NCBI RefSeq assembly: GCF_003478505.1
Contig: NZ_QUFI01000014.1
Coordinates: forward strand, 28,722 to 92,721
Length of the DNA: 64,000 bases
DNA from: Clostridium sp. AF27-2AA
GTDB lineage: Bacteria > Bacillota > Clostridia > Lachnospirales > Lachnospiraceae
Direction of reading: 5' to 3'
The first letter of the stretch is position 1, and the number at the start of each line of letters is the position of its first letter. Positions 25,482 to 33,440 of the stretch are shown here, piece by piece. A program made the position numbers and the translations under genes. The notes under the pieces are model-generated. The model had not been told where the DNA came from, did not search any database, and worked only from the letters and a program-made list of their open reading frames with translations.

Positions 25482-26162
25482 TTAAATTTCGTGGAACATA
25501 CCAATTTTGTCTTTTATTCTCTGCATTTCATTATCTGCTTCAATGATAGCTCTTGCAGAATGAAGTAATTCTTCACTTATCTCATCATATCCAGGCATTT
25601 CTTCAATGCCTTTTTTATAACGAAGTTGATGTTCCAATGTTGCCCAGAAATCCATACCATTGGTTCGAATCTGTAATTCTACACGCATAGGTGTTTTACC
25701 CTTAGCAAAAAATACTGGTATTTCAACAATCATATGATAGCTTCGATAGCCATTTGGTTTGGGATTTTTTATATAATCCTTTACTTCAATAACTTTGATA
25801 TCATCTTGTTGTGTGATCAAATCAGATATCATATAAATATCATCAATAAACGCACAAACTATTCGAACGCCTGCTACATCATTGAGATATGTCTGTATAT
25901 TTTCTGTTGTAAATTCATATCCCATCTTCTGCAGTTTATTATAAATACTATTGGGTTTCTTAATTCTTGTCTTTATAAAAGAAATAGGATTTCGATTGTT
26001 CTCAACTGAAAATTCATCATCCAAAACCTCAAGTTTAGTTTGTATCTCCCGAATAGCACAACGATACATCATCATTAAATTATAAAATTTTGTAGCATTA
26101 TTTAAAAACTGTAGTGATTCCGGACTGTTCATCCTGAGTTTTTTTACTTCATCCTTTGTCAT
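25482..26162 (-). CDS. relQ: small alarmone synthetase, RelQ/RelP type
   Basis: A 226-residue single-domain RelA/SpoT synthetase. Conserved segments are IQTYLNDVAGVRIVCAFIDD, KNPKPNGYRSYHMIVEIPVF and RVELQIRTNGMDFWATLEHQ. It transfers pyrophosphate from ATP to GDP or GTP to make (p)ppGpp; there is no hydrolase domain. AGAAAGGAAAG lies just upstream. It follows a 40-codon frame and the CD-NTase gene. The sequence is closest to housekeeping-type RelQ, though some relatives act as toxins (toxSAS). Confidence 0.9.
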   Translation of the reverse strand: MTKDEVKKLRMNSPESLQFLNNATKFYNLMMMYRCAIREIQTKLEVLDDEFSVENNRNPISFIKTRIKKPNSIYNKLQKMGYEFTTENIQTYLNDVAGVRIVCAFIDDIYMISDLITQQDDIKVIEVKDYIKNPKPNGYRSYHMIVEIPVFFAKGKTPMRVELQIRTNGMDFWATLEHQLRYKKGIEEMPGYDEISEELLHSARAIIEADNEMQRIKDKIGMFHEI

Positions 26163-26175
26163 GGAACTTTCCTTT

Positions 26176-26298
26176 CTACCTCATCCCTGATTTCAAAACA
26201 TTATTTATACACGGTGCCGCCATGAACTTCTTCGTTATGTAAGGCTTTATATCTGCCAGCACCTGCGACATAGAGGCTTTCTTTCGAGTATCAGTCAT
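26176..26298 (-). CDS. 40-residue small protein before the alarmone synthetase
   Basis: Starts with ATG at 26298 after an excellent AGGAAGGAGGAATTGTT and ends with TAG at 26176, 13 bases before the synthetase start. It reads MTDTRKKASMSQVLADIKPY and continues for 20 residues, with no membrane segment. It could be a leader peptide, a small partner or antitoxin of the synthetase, or a truncated gene. Confidence 0.5.
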   Translation of the reverse strand: MTDTRKKASMSQVLADIKPYITKKFMAAPCINNVLKSGMR

Positions 26299-26345
26299 AA
26301 CAATTCCTCCTTCCTACTAATTATTGTCATTATCCCTTGCTGTAT

Positions 26346-27170
26346 TTAACCAGCAATATATCTAAGAACTTTACCCAGGCAATCTCTGCTGTTATCCGTA
26401 GACACCTGTTGATTGCTTCCTGGTGCGCTAAGAGGCATCGCTCCCCACATAAAATGCTGATTATAATAATCTAAAAGAATCTTCTCGTATGTACCTGCTG
26501 CTGAAGTTGAACTTTCTCCAGAGGAAAGCCATCTCCAATTTCCTATTGCTTGATAAACGAAGCTGTCAATAACTATTCCTGACAAATGGTAGCTTCTAAA
26601 ATAGTTATCTCGCACATATCGTAGATGCTTGCAAGTGTCAAAAAGCAGTCCATTACTGCTTATATTTTTGTTTTTCATGGCATCCTGTTCTGCTTTTGGA
26701 TTAGTTGAACGCCAATTCCCACCCATATTTGTATCTGGATATCTGTATGAGCCATCCCAATTTTTGAATGCCGGCAGAATTTCAAAGAACATTCCATCTG
26801 AAAAATTGATCTTCACAACCTGTCCATCTGCTCTTACTTCACTTCTTGGATACCGAACAAGAATAGCCTGTCTAACTACTTGCAGAAGACGAGATTGACC
26901 ATTCCCATAAACAGAGTTGAACTGGTTGTAATATGATTCCGGCAAGGACATCAAAATATCAATATCACTTGTATCTATCGCAGTTCCCCTTCCATAGGAG
27001 CCAACATATATACTATTTTGTCTATCGCTTGTTATATTCCAAAACTCACGGTTCATTGCTGATGTTACAGTGCAATATCTTTTTGAAATAAGAGAACGGC
27101 TGTCAGCTGATATTACTTCTTCATTTCTTTGAACATACAAACTCAATGTATTCATCCCCCATTTACTCAT
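26346..27170 (-). CDS. CD-NTase (SMODS nucleotidyltransferase), CBASS-like
   Basis: A 274-residue nucleotidyltransferase of the cGAS/DncV type. The active site is GSYGRG (G57 S58) with D69 and D71 in TSDIDILMSL, and a third acid E130 in GMFFEILPAF. Such enzymes make a cyclic oligonucleotide signal on phage infection. It overlaps the SLATT gene by 4 bases (ATGA). The SLATT protein is the probable membrane effector. No Cap2/Cap3, HORMA or TRIP13 gene is present, so this would be a minimal two-gene system. Confidence 0.9.
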   Translation of the reverse strand: MSKWGMNTLSLYVQRNEEVISADSRSLISKRYCTVTSAMNREFWNITSDRQNSIYVGSYGRGTAIDTSDIDILMSLPESYYNQFNSVYGNGQSRLLQVVRQAILVRYPRSEVRADGQVVKINFSDGMFFEILPAFKNWDGSYRYPDTNMGGNWRSTNPKAEQDAMKNKNISSNGLLFDTCKHLRYVRDNYFRSYHLSGIVIDSFVYQAIGNWRWLSSGESSTSAAGTYEKILLDYYNQHFMWGAMPLSAPGSNQQVSTDNSRDCLGKVLRYIAG

Positions 27171-27727
27171 TTTTTCCTCAAATGCGCCGGAAGCATCCTG
27201 TTTAATTCCTCCTGCGTAAAGAATTGCTCTTCATTTGTTTTAAGCGCAGCTTGGGCGGCAGCATAACTTTTCCCATCAGTTAAAGGTGCAGCACAGTAAA
27301 TTTCCGAACTTTCATCCAACAGTTCATCTCTTTTGCGCACTATTTCTTCAATACTAATTTCGTCAAAGTCTGTCAAAAGTGACAGATATTTTTCTCTTAC
27401 CTTCCACAGCTTATTTGCAGTCTTAATATGATCGGTTTTTTCAGTGGAAATGTCCTTATCCTTCAGATAGCTTGTTAGGGCAAGAAGTGCTGTTGAACAT
27501 AGTCCACCAGCCCATAACAGTATCTGTTCATTTGAAATGAGCACTCCCAAAAAGCCGCCTGTTGATATTGCTGATAACCCAATCTGTCCCCATTTTATCC
27601 AAAAATTACGCTTACTCAACCGATCAGCCATCTTAAAATGACATGTATAGGTATATACAAGTTTTCCATATTCTTCTTGTATTTGAGAATATAATTTTTC
27701 ACGGTAATCCAGCGAACTTTTCTCCAT
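27167..27727 (-). CDS. SLATT-domain membrane effector
   Basis: A 186-residue protein with two adjacent transmembrane helices (about residues 47-66 and 69-88) and a long helical cytoplasmic part, the SLATT pattern. SLATT proteins are thought to form pores or channels opened by nucleotide signals. GGAGGAAATGCGCC precedes the ATG. It begins 27 bases after brxL and overlaps the CD-NTase gene by 4, so it is probably transcribed with BREX. The C-terminus ends in a basic LPAHLRKK. Confidence 0.85.
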   Translation of the reverse strand: MEKSSLDYREKLYSQIQEEYGKLVYTYTCHFKMADRLSKRNFWIKWGQIGLSAISTGGFLGVLISNEQILLWAGGLCSTALLALTSYLKDKDISTEKTDHIKTANKLWKVREKYLSLLTDFDEISIEEIVRKRDELLDESSEIYCAAPLTDGKSYAAAQAALKTNEEQFFTQEELNRMLPAHLRKK

Positions 27728-27754
27728 TGGCGCATTTCCTCCGTACCTTTAGTA

Positions 27755-29875
27755 TTACTCTACCCCCAACGCCTTAAACACCGCATCTTCCGCGCTGCTG
27801 TAGAAAATCAGATTAAAACTACCCACCAGCTCCGGCGGCACGGTGCCAAGGTCTGCTGCACTGGTAATCGGAAGCAACACTTTCTTTGCTCCGCTATCGA
27901 GACACACCTGCAAACTATTGGCAAGCTCGTCCACTTTCAGAATCGTGCCGCTAATACTGATTTCTCCCAGCACGGCAAGTGTACTGACCGTAGGCCGTCC
28001 AAGAGCGATGCTGCATAGTGCAATCAATGTAGGCAATGCCAGCTTTCCAGTCATGCCAATGCCCTGTAAATCCTGATAGTTGATGATGTAATCCCGCATC
28101 GTGGTACTGATGCTGCCACTGATACGATTTCCATTAGCTTTCAGGAAATTGAACGCCGTATTCGTGGATTCCTTGCAGTCACGGTCGCTGCCAAGGCCAG
28201 TACGTTCAAATTTTCCGTTGCCGGGCAGCATCTGGCTTTCGAGGCGGAATACACCGATCATACCGGACTTACCCTGACTTACGGTATATACCTGTCCAGG
28301 ATTGCAGATACCATCAGGAATGAGTTTGCCGCCGCCCTGCTCTGGCACGGAAACAAATTTTTCTTCAAAGGTATCAAGATCAATATAGCTGAAGTTCACA
28401 TCATAGAATTCCATTCCACCCAGTTTTTTCAGCTGCTCCTTGACGCGACGGCGCATTTCCAGCGCAAATACAAGAATTTCTTCAATCTGTTCCTTGGTGA
28501 ACTCCCCATCCGGATACAGCAATTTCACATAGCCGCCTACAATCTTGCGGACAGCAATCGTATCGCGCTGGTTCAGGTTCTTTCCAAGGCGGAAATACTT
28601 ATCCAACGCATCACCATACTGTTCTTTCCGCAGTTCTCGGATAAACTCTGCCAAGTAATCCGTGATAAAGCCGTAGTCGTTTGTAAAATGCTCCGGACGG
28701 AACTTCGGAATCTCCCAACCTGGAATGTAGCAATGCAGACGGTCAAGAAAGGCTGTGTCCGTTCCCATCTCCGGCGGGAACGGGTCAAACAGAGAGGAAG
28801 TCTTGAGCAACACATCCACGCTCTGATTGATGTTTCCTACAAAGACCATAGATGCCGATGCTGCCTTTTCCTCTTTGCCGCGGGCAAAGGAACCGGAAGC
28901 CATATAGTCTTTCATAATCTGAATGCCGTCTTTGTCCTTAAACTTGATTCCGGCAACCTCATCAAAGGCAACGCAGTCCCATAAGCCTACCAAACCTACG
29001 GTTTTGCGCCCCATATTGTAAAACAGATTTGCAACGGTCGTCTGACCACCGGATACCAGGATACTGTTCGGGCTGATTTCTTTATAGATATGGGACTTGC
29101 CTGTGCTGCGCGGCCCCAACTCACAGAGATTGAAGTTGTTCTCCACCAGCGGTAACATACGCGCAAGCAGCAGCCACTTTTCCCGATTGTTCAGCTGTTC
29201 CGGCTCATATCCGCAGGAACGCAGCATAACATCCATCCACTCTTCCTGTGTGAATGCCTTGCGTCCCTCTCGAACTTCTTCGATGTCGATATGGGGCATC
29301 TGAATCGGAGTCAGCTTATGGATGCTGATGGGAGAGATGTCCTTCTGCTTTTTCTGTTTAGAGGAAATCGGCTGTCCATCTATATCCGTGATTCCAAAGC
29401 TGCTGTCTCCCTCAGACTCATATTCCAGCTGCACGATGCACCAGATACCGCCGCAAAGCAGCCGGTCATATTTTTCCGGATAATCATCCGTAATCGGCAC
29501 ATTGGTGAGACCAAGGTTAGAGAACTCTGCAAAAAAGCAATCCTTTTTGATGTCGAGATGTACGGTCACCATATCAATAATGGTATGGCTCCCGTTCTTG
29601 CGCAGTTGTGAGAGAATTTTCTGAGCCTCATCCGGGCGGACAAAATTATCTGCCAGAATGCGTTTTACATTCTGAACGCCCTGCTCAATGATTGTCTCAT
29701 CGTCTGAACTACAATACTGACCCAGCAGGAACTCCAGCACATAGACCGGAACATTCGCTCCTTCTTTTATTTTCTTTGTCAGGTCTTTTCGGACGATCCG
29801 ACCGTCAAAGTTGCTGCGCAGCTTCCGGCGCAGTTCTTCACGGTTATCATCTGCCGCCATATCCATCATTTCCAT
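27755..29875 (-). CDS. brxL: BrxL, Lon-like AAA+ protein of BREX
   Basis: A 706-residue protein. The AAA+ part has Walker A LGPRSTGKSH near residue 258 and Walker B-like VAFDEVAGI near 305. The C-terminal third resembles the Lon protease domain (LQGIGMTGKLALPTLIAL, LAVLGEISISGTI, KKVLLPITSAADL). BrxL is a hexameric DNA-associated motor needed for phage exclusion in type 1 BREX. The start at 29875 is 24 bases past the pglZ stop and has GAGGAGG upstream; nearby ATG codons are alternatives. Confidence 0.94.
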   Translation of the reverse strand: MEMMDMAADDNREELRRKLRSNFDGRIVRKDLTKKIKEGANVPVYVLEFLLGQYCSSDDETIIEQGVQNVKRILADNFVRPDEAQKILSQLRKNGSHTIIDMVTVHLDIKKDCFFAEFSNLGLTNVPITDDYPEKYDRLLCGGIWCIVQLEYESEGDSSFGITDIDGQPISSKQKKQKDISPISIHKLTPIQMPHIDIEEVREGRKAFTQEEWMDVMLRSCGYEPEQLNNREKWLLLARMLPLVENNFNLCELGPRSTGKSHIYKEISPNSILVSGGQTTVANLFYNMGRKTVGLVGLWDCVAFDEVAGIKFKDKDGIQIMKDYMASGSFARGKEEKAASASMVFVGNINQSVDVLLKTSSLFDPFPPEMGTDTAFLDRLHCYIPGWEIPKFRPEHFTNDYGFITDYLAEFIRELRKEQYGDALDKYFRLGKNLNQRDTIAVRKIVGGYVKLLYPDGEFTKEQIEEILVFALEMRRRVKEQLKKLGGMEFYDVNFSYIDLDTFEEKFVSVPEQGGGKLIPDGICNPGQVYTVSQGKSGMIGVFRLESQMLPGNGKFERTGLGSDRDCKESTNTAFNFLKANGNRISGSISTTMRDYIINYQDLQGIGMTGKLALPTLIALCSIALGRPTVSTLAVLGEISISGTILKVDELANSLQVCLDSGAKKVLLPITSAADLGTVPPELVGSFNLIFYSSAEDAVFKALGVE

Positions 29876-29898
29876 ACGGAATTCCTGCCTCCTCTATA

Positions 29899-32421
29899 TC
29901 AGAATCCGAATCCAAAGTCATCTGCAAAGGCAATGTCCATGATGACAGGCTGCCTCCACTGCTCCAGACCGCTTTCTTCGTCGTAAACCACAAGGTAATA
30001 TTGCTTGTCCTTGTCGTATTTCTTATTCTTGAATGTGAACCGCATCCGGAAGATACGCTTCTGTGCATTTTCCTCACGACTGTCTGCCACATAACTGTTT
30101 TCGTTCGAGATTTTCTCATTGTCTTCCGAGAGGAAGAAAATGCGGTATTTTGCAGCTTTTACAGTATCGCTAACGGCATCCGACTGAATAAAGTCCATGG
30201 ACGTGATCAGGTTCGTAATCTTATGGACAATGCTGACCAGAGCAATCTCTGCATTCTTTGTTTCCATATGACCGCGCTCCATCTTAAACTCCAGCACCGG
30301 CACCAGCATTTCCTGCGGTGAGGAACCGCCATGCACATAGTTAGCACCGCCTCCGGCCACCTTAAAGACATTGCTGCTGACTGGATAGGACACCACCTTG
30401 CTGTCCTCATTCCCCAGAACGTGTCCCATGCTCATATGGTCAATGCCGTCATCTTCCAGTGCCGCCTTAGACACAATAAATCTGCGATTGACAAATGCTT
30501 TGTCCGCGCTTTTCCCGGAAATCTTGTCACTTTCTGTCAACTTATCACGCTTGTAAATAAAGCCATGATCGGCAGTGACGATAAAATGATAGGTGTTGCC
30601 GCTGACGGAAATTCTATGAATCAAATCCATGATTTCCTGAACGGCTTCCTCACATGCATTGAATACCTCATCCTCGGTATTTGCCTTGTCTCCGCGCGCG
30701 TCGATCTGATTATGATATACATAGATAATCTGACGTTTTGTCAGCACATCTCGCAGCTCTGCCACTTTCAAATTTTTGATATCATCGAACTGTACACAGA
30801 CACTATCCGGGTTATAGCTTTGCAGCACCTGCTGCCGACCTGCCAGATTATCGCAAAGGATACCATCTGCCAGTACCTGAAAATCATCCGTCATTTCCAG
30901 TGTCTTATGTGGCAAAAGTGCTGCCATACCGAGCCTCGTATAAGACGGAAGAACACTCAACTGTACAGAAAGTTTTGCCGTGCATTTCGGGTCATCCTGC
31001 ATTCTGGCAAACAACTCCTGTCCTACCTCGTAACGCATGGCATCCGAAATGATGACCACGGTGCGTTCCTTGGTATAGCGCAGGTTGGCATTGTAAAACT
31101 CCCGCTGCAACGGAATCGCCGAAAATGCGGCATCCTGCTGAATTCCAGCATTCCATGCTGGGAGCAGACAAGCCAGATATTCGTTCGTGTAGATATTTTC
31201 CACCAGCTCCCGAAGCGGCTCAAAGCTTTCCGTGCTCTCCAGCTGGTCGTAATAATAGTAGAATTTCCGATACTGCTGATCCATATTGTAATCCGCAGCA
31301 AGATATCGGTCGATGATTGGCTTTAAGCCATCTGCGGCATGGTAATCCGCTTCCTTCACCATGCTGTATGCACTGGAAAGCATCTGATAGGTTTTCCCGG
31401 TCTTTCTGCCAAAGTGCATTTTAGCCCGTTTTTCACAGAGTTCCGGAATGGTAAATCCGTTTACGATTGCACCGATATCTTCCGAAACAAGTCTGCCAAT
31501 GAGCCACTTTACCAGCACCTGATCCACGGCAAGGAAAGTGTCGCACTCCACCAAATCGTCCACTCGCATTCCTGCAAATGTCGAAAGAACACTCAGCCCT
31601 TTGGCAACGTGCGCCGACAGAGCATCGTATTTGTCCCGGTACAGGACGCTGTTCATCAGGCTATCGAGAAATGCGATGATATTACCGGACTTGTAGGAGA
31701 CAAAGCTCCTCCATGCTGCCGGAAGCTCTGCCTGCACATATCGACCAGTATAAGTAACGAACAACGTTACCAGCAGCCGTTCCAGACTCGGCTTTGTATC
31801 AGTGTATCCGAAATGCTGCTCACAGAGCTGCCAGAATGCAGACAGCAGATCGTATTTTTCAAACTCCTGCAAGAAAGCATTGTCCACCAGCTCGCCATCC
31901 GTCAACACGATGCGCACAACCTCTTCAAAAGAGCAGGTACGCGCCTTGCAGACTGCACTTAGCAGACCGACAAGGATATTTTCTTCATTGAAGTTTTCGA
32001 TTTCCAAATCATAGAACCGCTGAGTGCGCTCTTTGTTGGCGAAAAACTTGATGTGCTTCTCAATAACCGGCTTGTACTTTTCCTCAATACCCAGGTCAAC
32101 CGACAGCAAGGAGGCTCGGTCAGCAAAGAACCGTCTGGAATACAGCATTGTGTCTTCCAGATGGTTGTCCCTTACATCCGGTTTCGGAAACGGTGCATAG
32201 ATCAGATAATTCGTGGTCTTATCCACACGCTCCAGAAAATACTTTGTATAGAACTGGTTATCCGGCTGGAGATGGTAGATCTTCGCATTCTGAAGCTCCA
32301 CCGTCTCCATATCCTCGGAAAATTCTGCCTTGTCATCGTACCAGAAAACCAGTTTTCGGGTCTCCCCAGTAAATTCCGCATTCAGGCGGTCTATAATTTG
32401 TTTCAGGTTCAATTCTGCCAT
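29899..32421 (-). CDS. pglZ: PglZ, alkaline-phosphatase-fold BREX protein
   Basis: An 840-residue protein with the PglZ signatures VVIISDAMRYEVGQELF near residue 460 and FIVTADHGFIYKRDKL near 615, both metal-site segments of the alkaline phosphatase fold. It is a core BREX component and a nuclease or phosphodiesterase in characterised systems. It starts 55 bases after the DUF3791 gene with AAAGGAAATTGAT, and ends 24 bases before brxL. Confidence 0.95.
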   Translation of the reverse strand: MAELNLKQIIDRLNAEFTGETRKLVFWYDDKAEFSEDMETVELQNAKIYHLQPDNQFYTKYFLERVDKTTNYLIYAPFPKPDVRDNHLEDTMLYSRRFFADRASLLSVDLGIEEKYKPVIEKHIKFFANKERTQRFYDLEIENFNEENILVGLLSAVCKARTCSFEEVVRIVLTDGELVDNAFLQEFEKYDLLSAFWQLCEQHFGYTDTKPSLERLLVTLFVTYTGRYVQAELPAAWRSFVSYKSGNIIAFLDSLMNSVLYRDKYDALSAHVAKGLSVLSTFAGMRVDDLVECDTFLAVDQVLVKWLIGRLVSEDIGAIVNGFTIPELCEKRAKMHFGRKTGKTYQMLSSAYSMVKEADYHAADGLKPIIDRYLAADYNMDQQYRKFYYYYDQLESTESFEPLRELVENIYTNEYLACLLPAWNAGIQQDAAFSAIPLQREFYNANLRYTKERTVVIISDAMRYEVGQELFARMQDDPKCTAKLSVQLSVLPSYTRLGMAALLPHKTLEMTDDFQVLADGILCDNLAGRQQVLQSYNPDSVCVQFDDIKNLKVAELRDVLTKRQIIYVYHNQIDARGDKANTEDEVFNACEEAVQEIMDLIHRISVSGNTYHFIVTADHGFIYKRDKLTESDKISGKSADKAFVNRRFIVSKAALEDDGIDHMSMGHVLGNEDSKVVSYPVSSNVFKVAGGGANYVHGGSSPQEMLVPVLEFKMERGHMETKNAEIALVSIVHKITNLITSMDFIQSDAVSDTVKAAKYRIFFLSEDNEKISNENSYVADSREENAQKRIFRMRFTFKNKKYDKDKQYYLVVYDEESGLEQWRQPVIMDIAFADDFGFGF

Positions 32422-32475
32422 ATCAATTTCCTTTACTTGATAGATTCCGCCCTTTGGGGAATATCATACAGGCAG

Positions 32476-32700
32476 TTACGCCTTGATCCGTTTATTGCCT
32501 GTGATGCTGCTAATATAATCGTCAATATCCTGCACGATACAATGATCCCCCATTGTGTGCAGTGATTCAAAATACTTTGTGATGTACCCATAGATGCCAT
32601 ACTCTTCAAAAGTCTTTGCTACATCTGCACCGGAAAGCCCTTTGAAATGACGGTACCGCTCCATGCAATAAATCAAAAAATTGGATTCTTTGCTCATCAC
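32476..32700 (-). CDS. DUF3791 protein, probable antitoxin or partner
   Basis: A 74-residue protein I recognise as DUF3791: NFLIYCMERYRHFKGLSGAD, then FEEYGIYGYITKYFESLHTM. DUF3791 genes usually sit next to DUF3990 genes. It begins directly after the stop of the 79-residue gene, so the three form one cassette between pglX and pglZ. An antitoxin role is inferred from the pairing only. Confidence 0.8.
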   Translation of the reverse strand: MMSKESNFLIYCMERYRHFKGLSGADVAKTFEEYGIYGYITKYFESLHTMGDHCIVQDIDDYISSITGNKRIKA

Positions 32701-32940
32701 TCACGCCTCCTCCGGGTAATCATAGGAGCCTGTCAGAAGTTCATCTTGATACATGGTATACAGCGTCATCGGGCTGTAATGCCACAATTTCGATTTTTCA
32801 TCCGAAAGCTCCTGATAGAGCTTGGACTGATAAAAGCGGGAAATCGCTTTTTCATCATCCACATTGCTGTTTTTTGTAATCTGTTCGATGATGGGCGGCA
32901 CAATGATTGCAAGCATTGCGCTGAACTGATCTTCATTCAT
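32701..32940 (-). CDS. 79-residue protein of the DUF3990 cassette
   Basis: A small helical acidic protein ([20 protein letters not shown], then [20 protein letters not shown]). It overlaps the DUF3990 gene by 4 bases and touches the DUF3791 gene, so all three are translated together. I recall similar proteins in DUF3791/DUF3990 loci but know no function. It is another candidate antitoxin. Confidence 0.65.
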   Translation of the reverse strand: MNEDQFSAMLAIIVPPIIEQITKNSNVDDEKAISRFYQSKLYQELSDEKSKLWHYSPMTLYTMYQDELLTGSYDYPEEA

Positions 32941-33419
32941 ACAAGCTCCCTCCCTTCAAAATGCAAGTATTGCAGGGACTTCTCAGTTGCAAACACCAGC
33001 TGGTTGAACAATTTCCGAATCTTGAGTGCCGCCAGTGTTTGTTCCTTATCCAACACTCCGGTCATATACAGGGTAATGGTACGGTACACATCATCATTTG
33101 CCACAGCACCATAAATCAGATCATGCTGCTTTCCCTGATAGGTTCCCTGACGGTTCTCAGCTACAAAATCCAGCCATGCTTCATCTGGGCTATCAAAGCG
33201 CAGCAAGCTGCACTCCTTGAAAGCCACAGCTTCCTCTACGGAATAAATATTGAGCGTAGCGGCTCCTGTTTTGCGGCGGTCAGTGACCTTTTGAGCGAAG
33301 TTCACTGCCTGATCGCGGTTAGTGGTGGTGTAAAATCCAAAACCGAAGTCCAGATAGCGATTTTGCCGGATAAGTTTCGGCTGTTCTACGATAACATTGC
33401 TTCCGTGGTACAAAATCAT
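32937..33419 (-). CDS. DUF3990 protein, ADP-ribosyltransferase-like
   Basis: A 160-residue protein with the DUF3990 start [17 protein letters not shown] and [20 protein letters not shown]. These resemble the H and Y/T parts of ADP-ribosyltransferase active sites. [15 protein letters not shown] is conserved further on. I believe this family groups with ADP-ribosyltransferase folds, which would make it a possible toxin. It begins 21 bases after the pglX stop and is followed by two coupled small genes. It is not a core BREX gene. Confidence 0.82.
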   Translation of the reverse strand: MILYHGSNVIVEQPKLIRQNRYLDFGFGFYTTTNRDQAVNFAQKVTDRRKTGAATLNIYSVEEAVAFKECSLLRFDSPDEAWLDFVAENRQGTYQGKQHDLIYGAVANDDVYRTITLYMTGVLDKEQTLAALKIRKLFNQLVFATEKSLQYLHFEGRELV

Positions 33420-33440
33420 TGCAAACGCCTCCTGTTCCTC

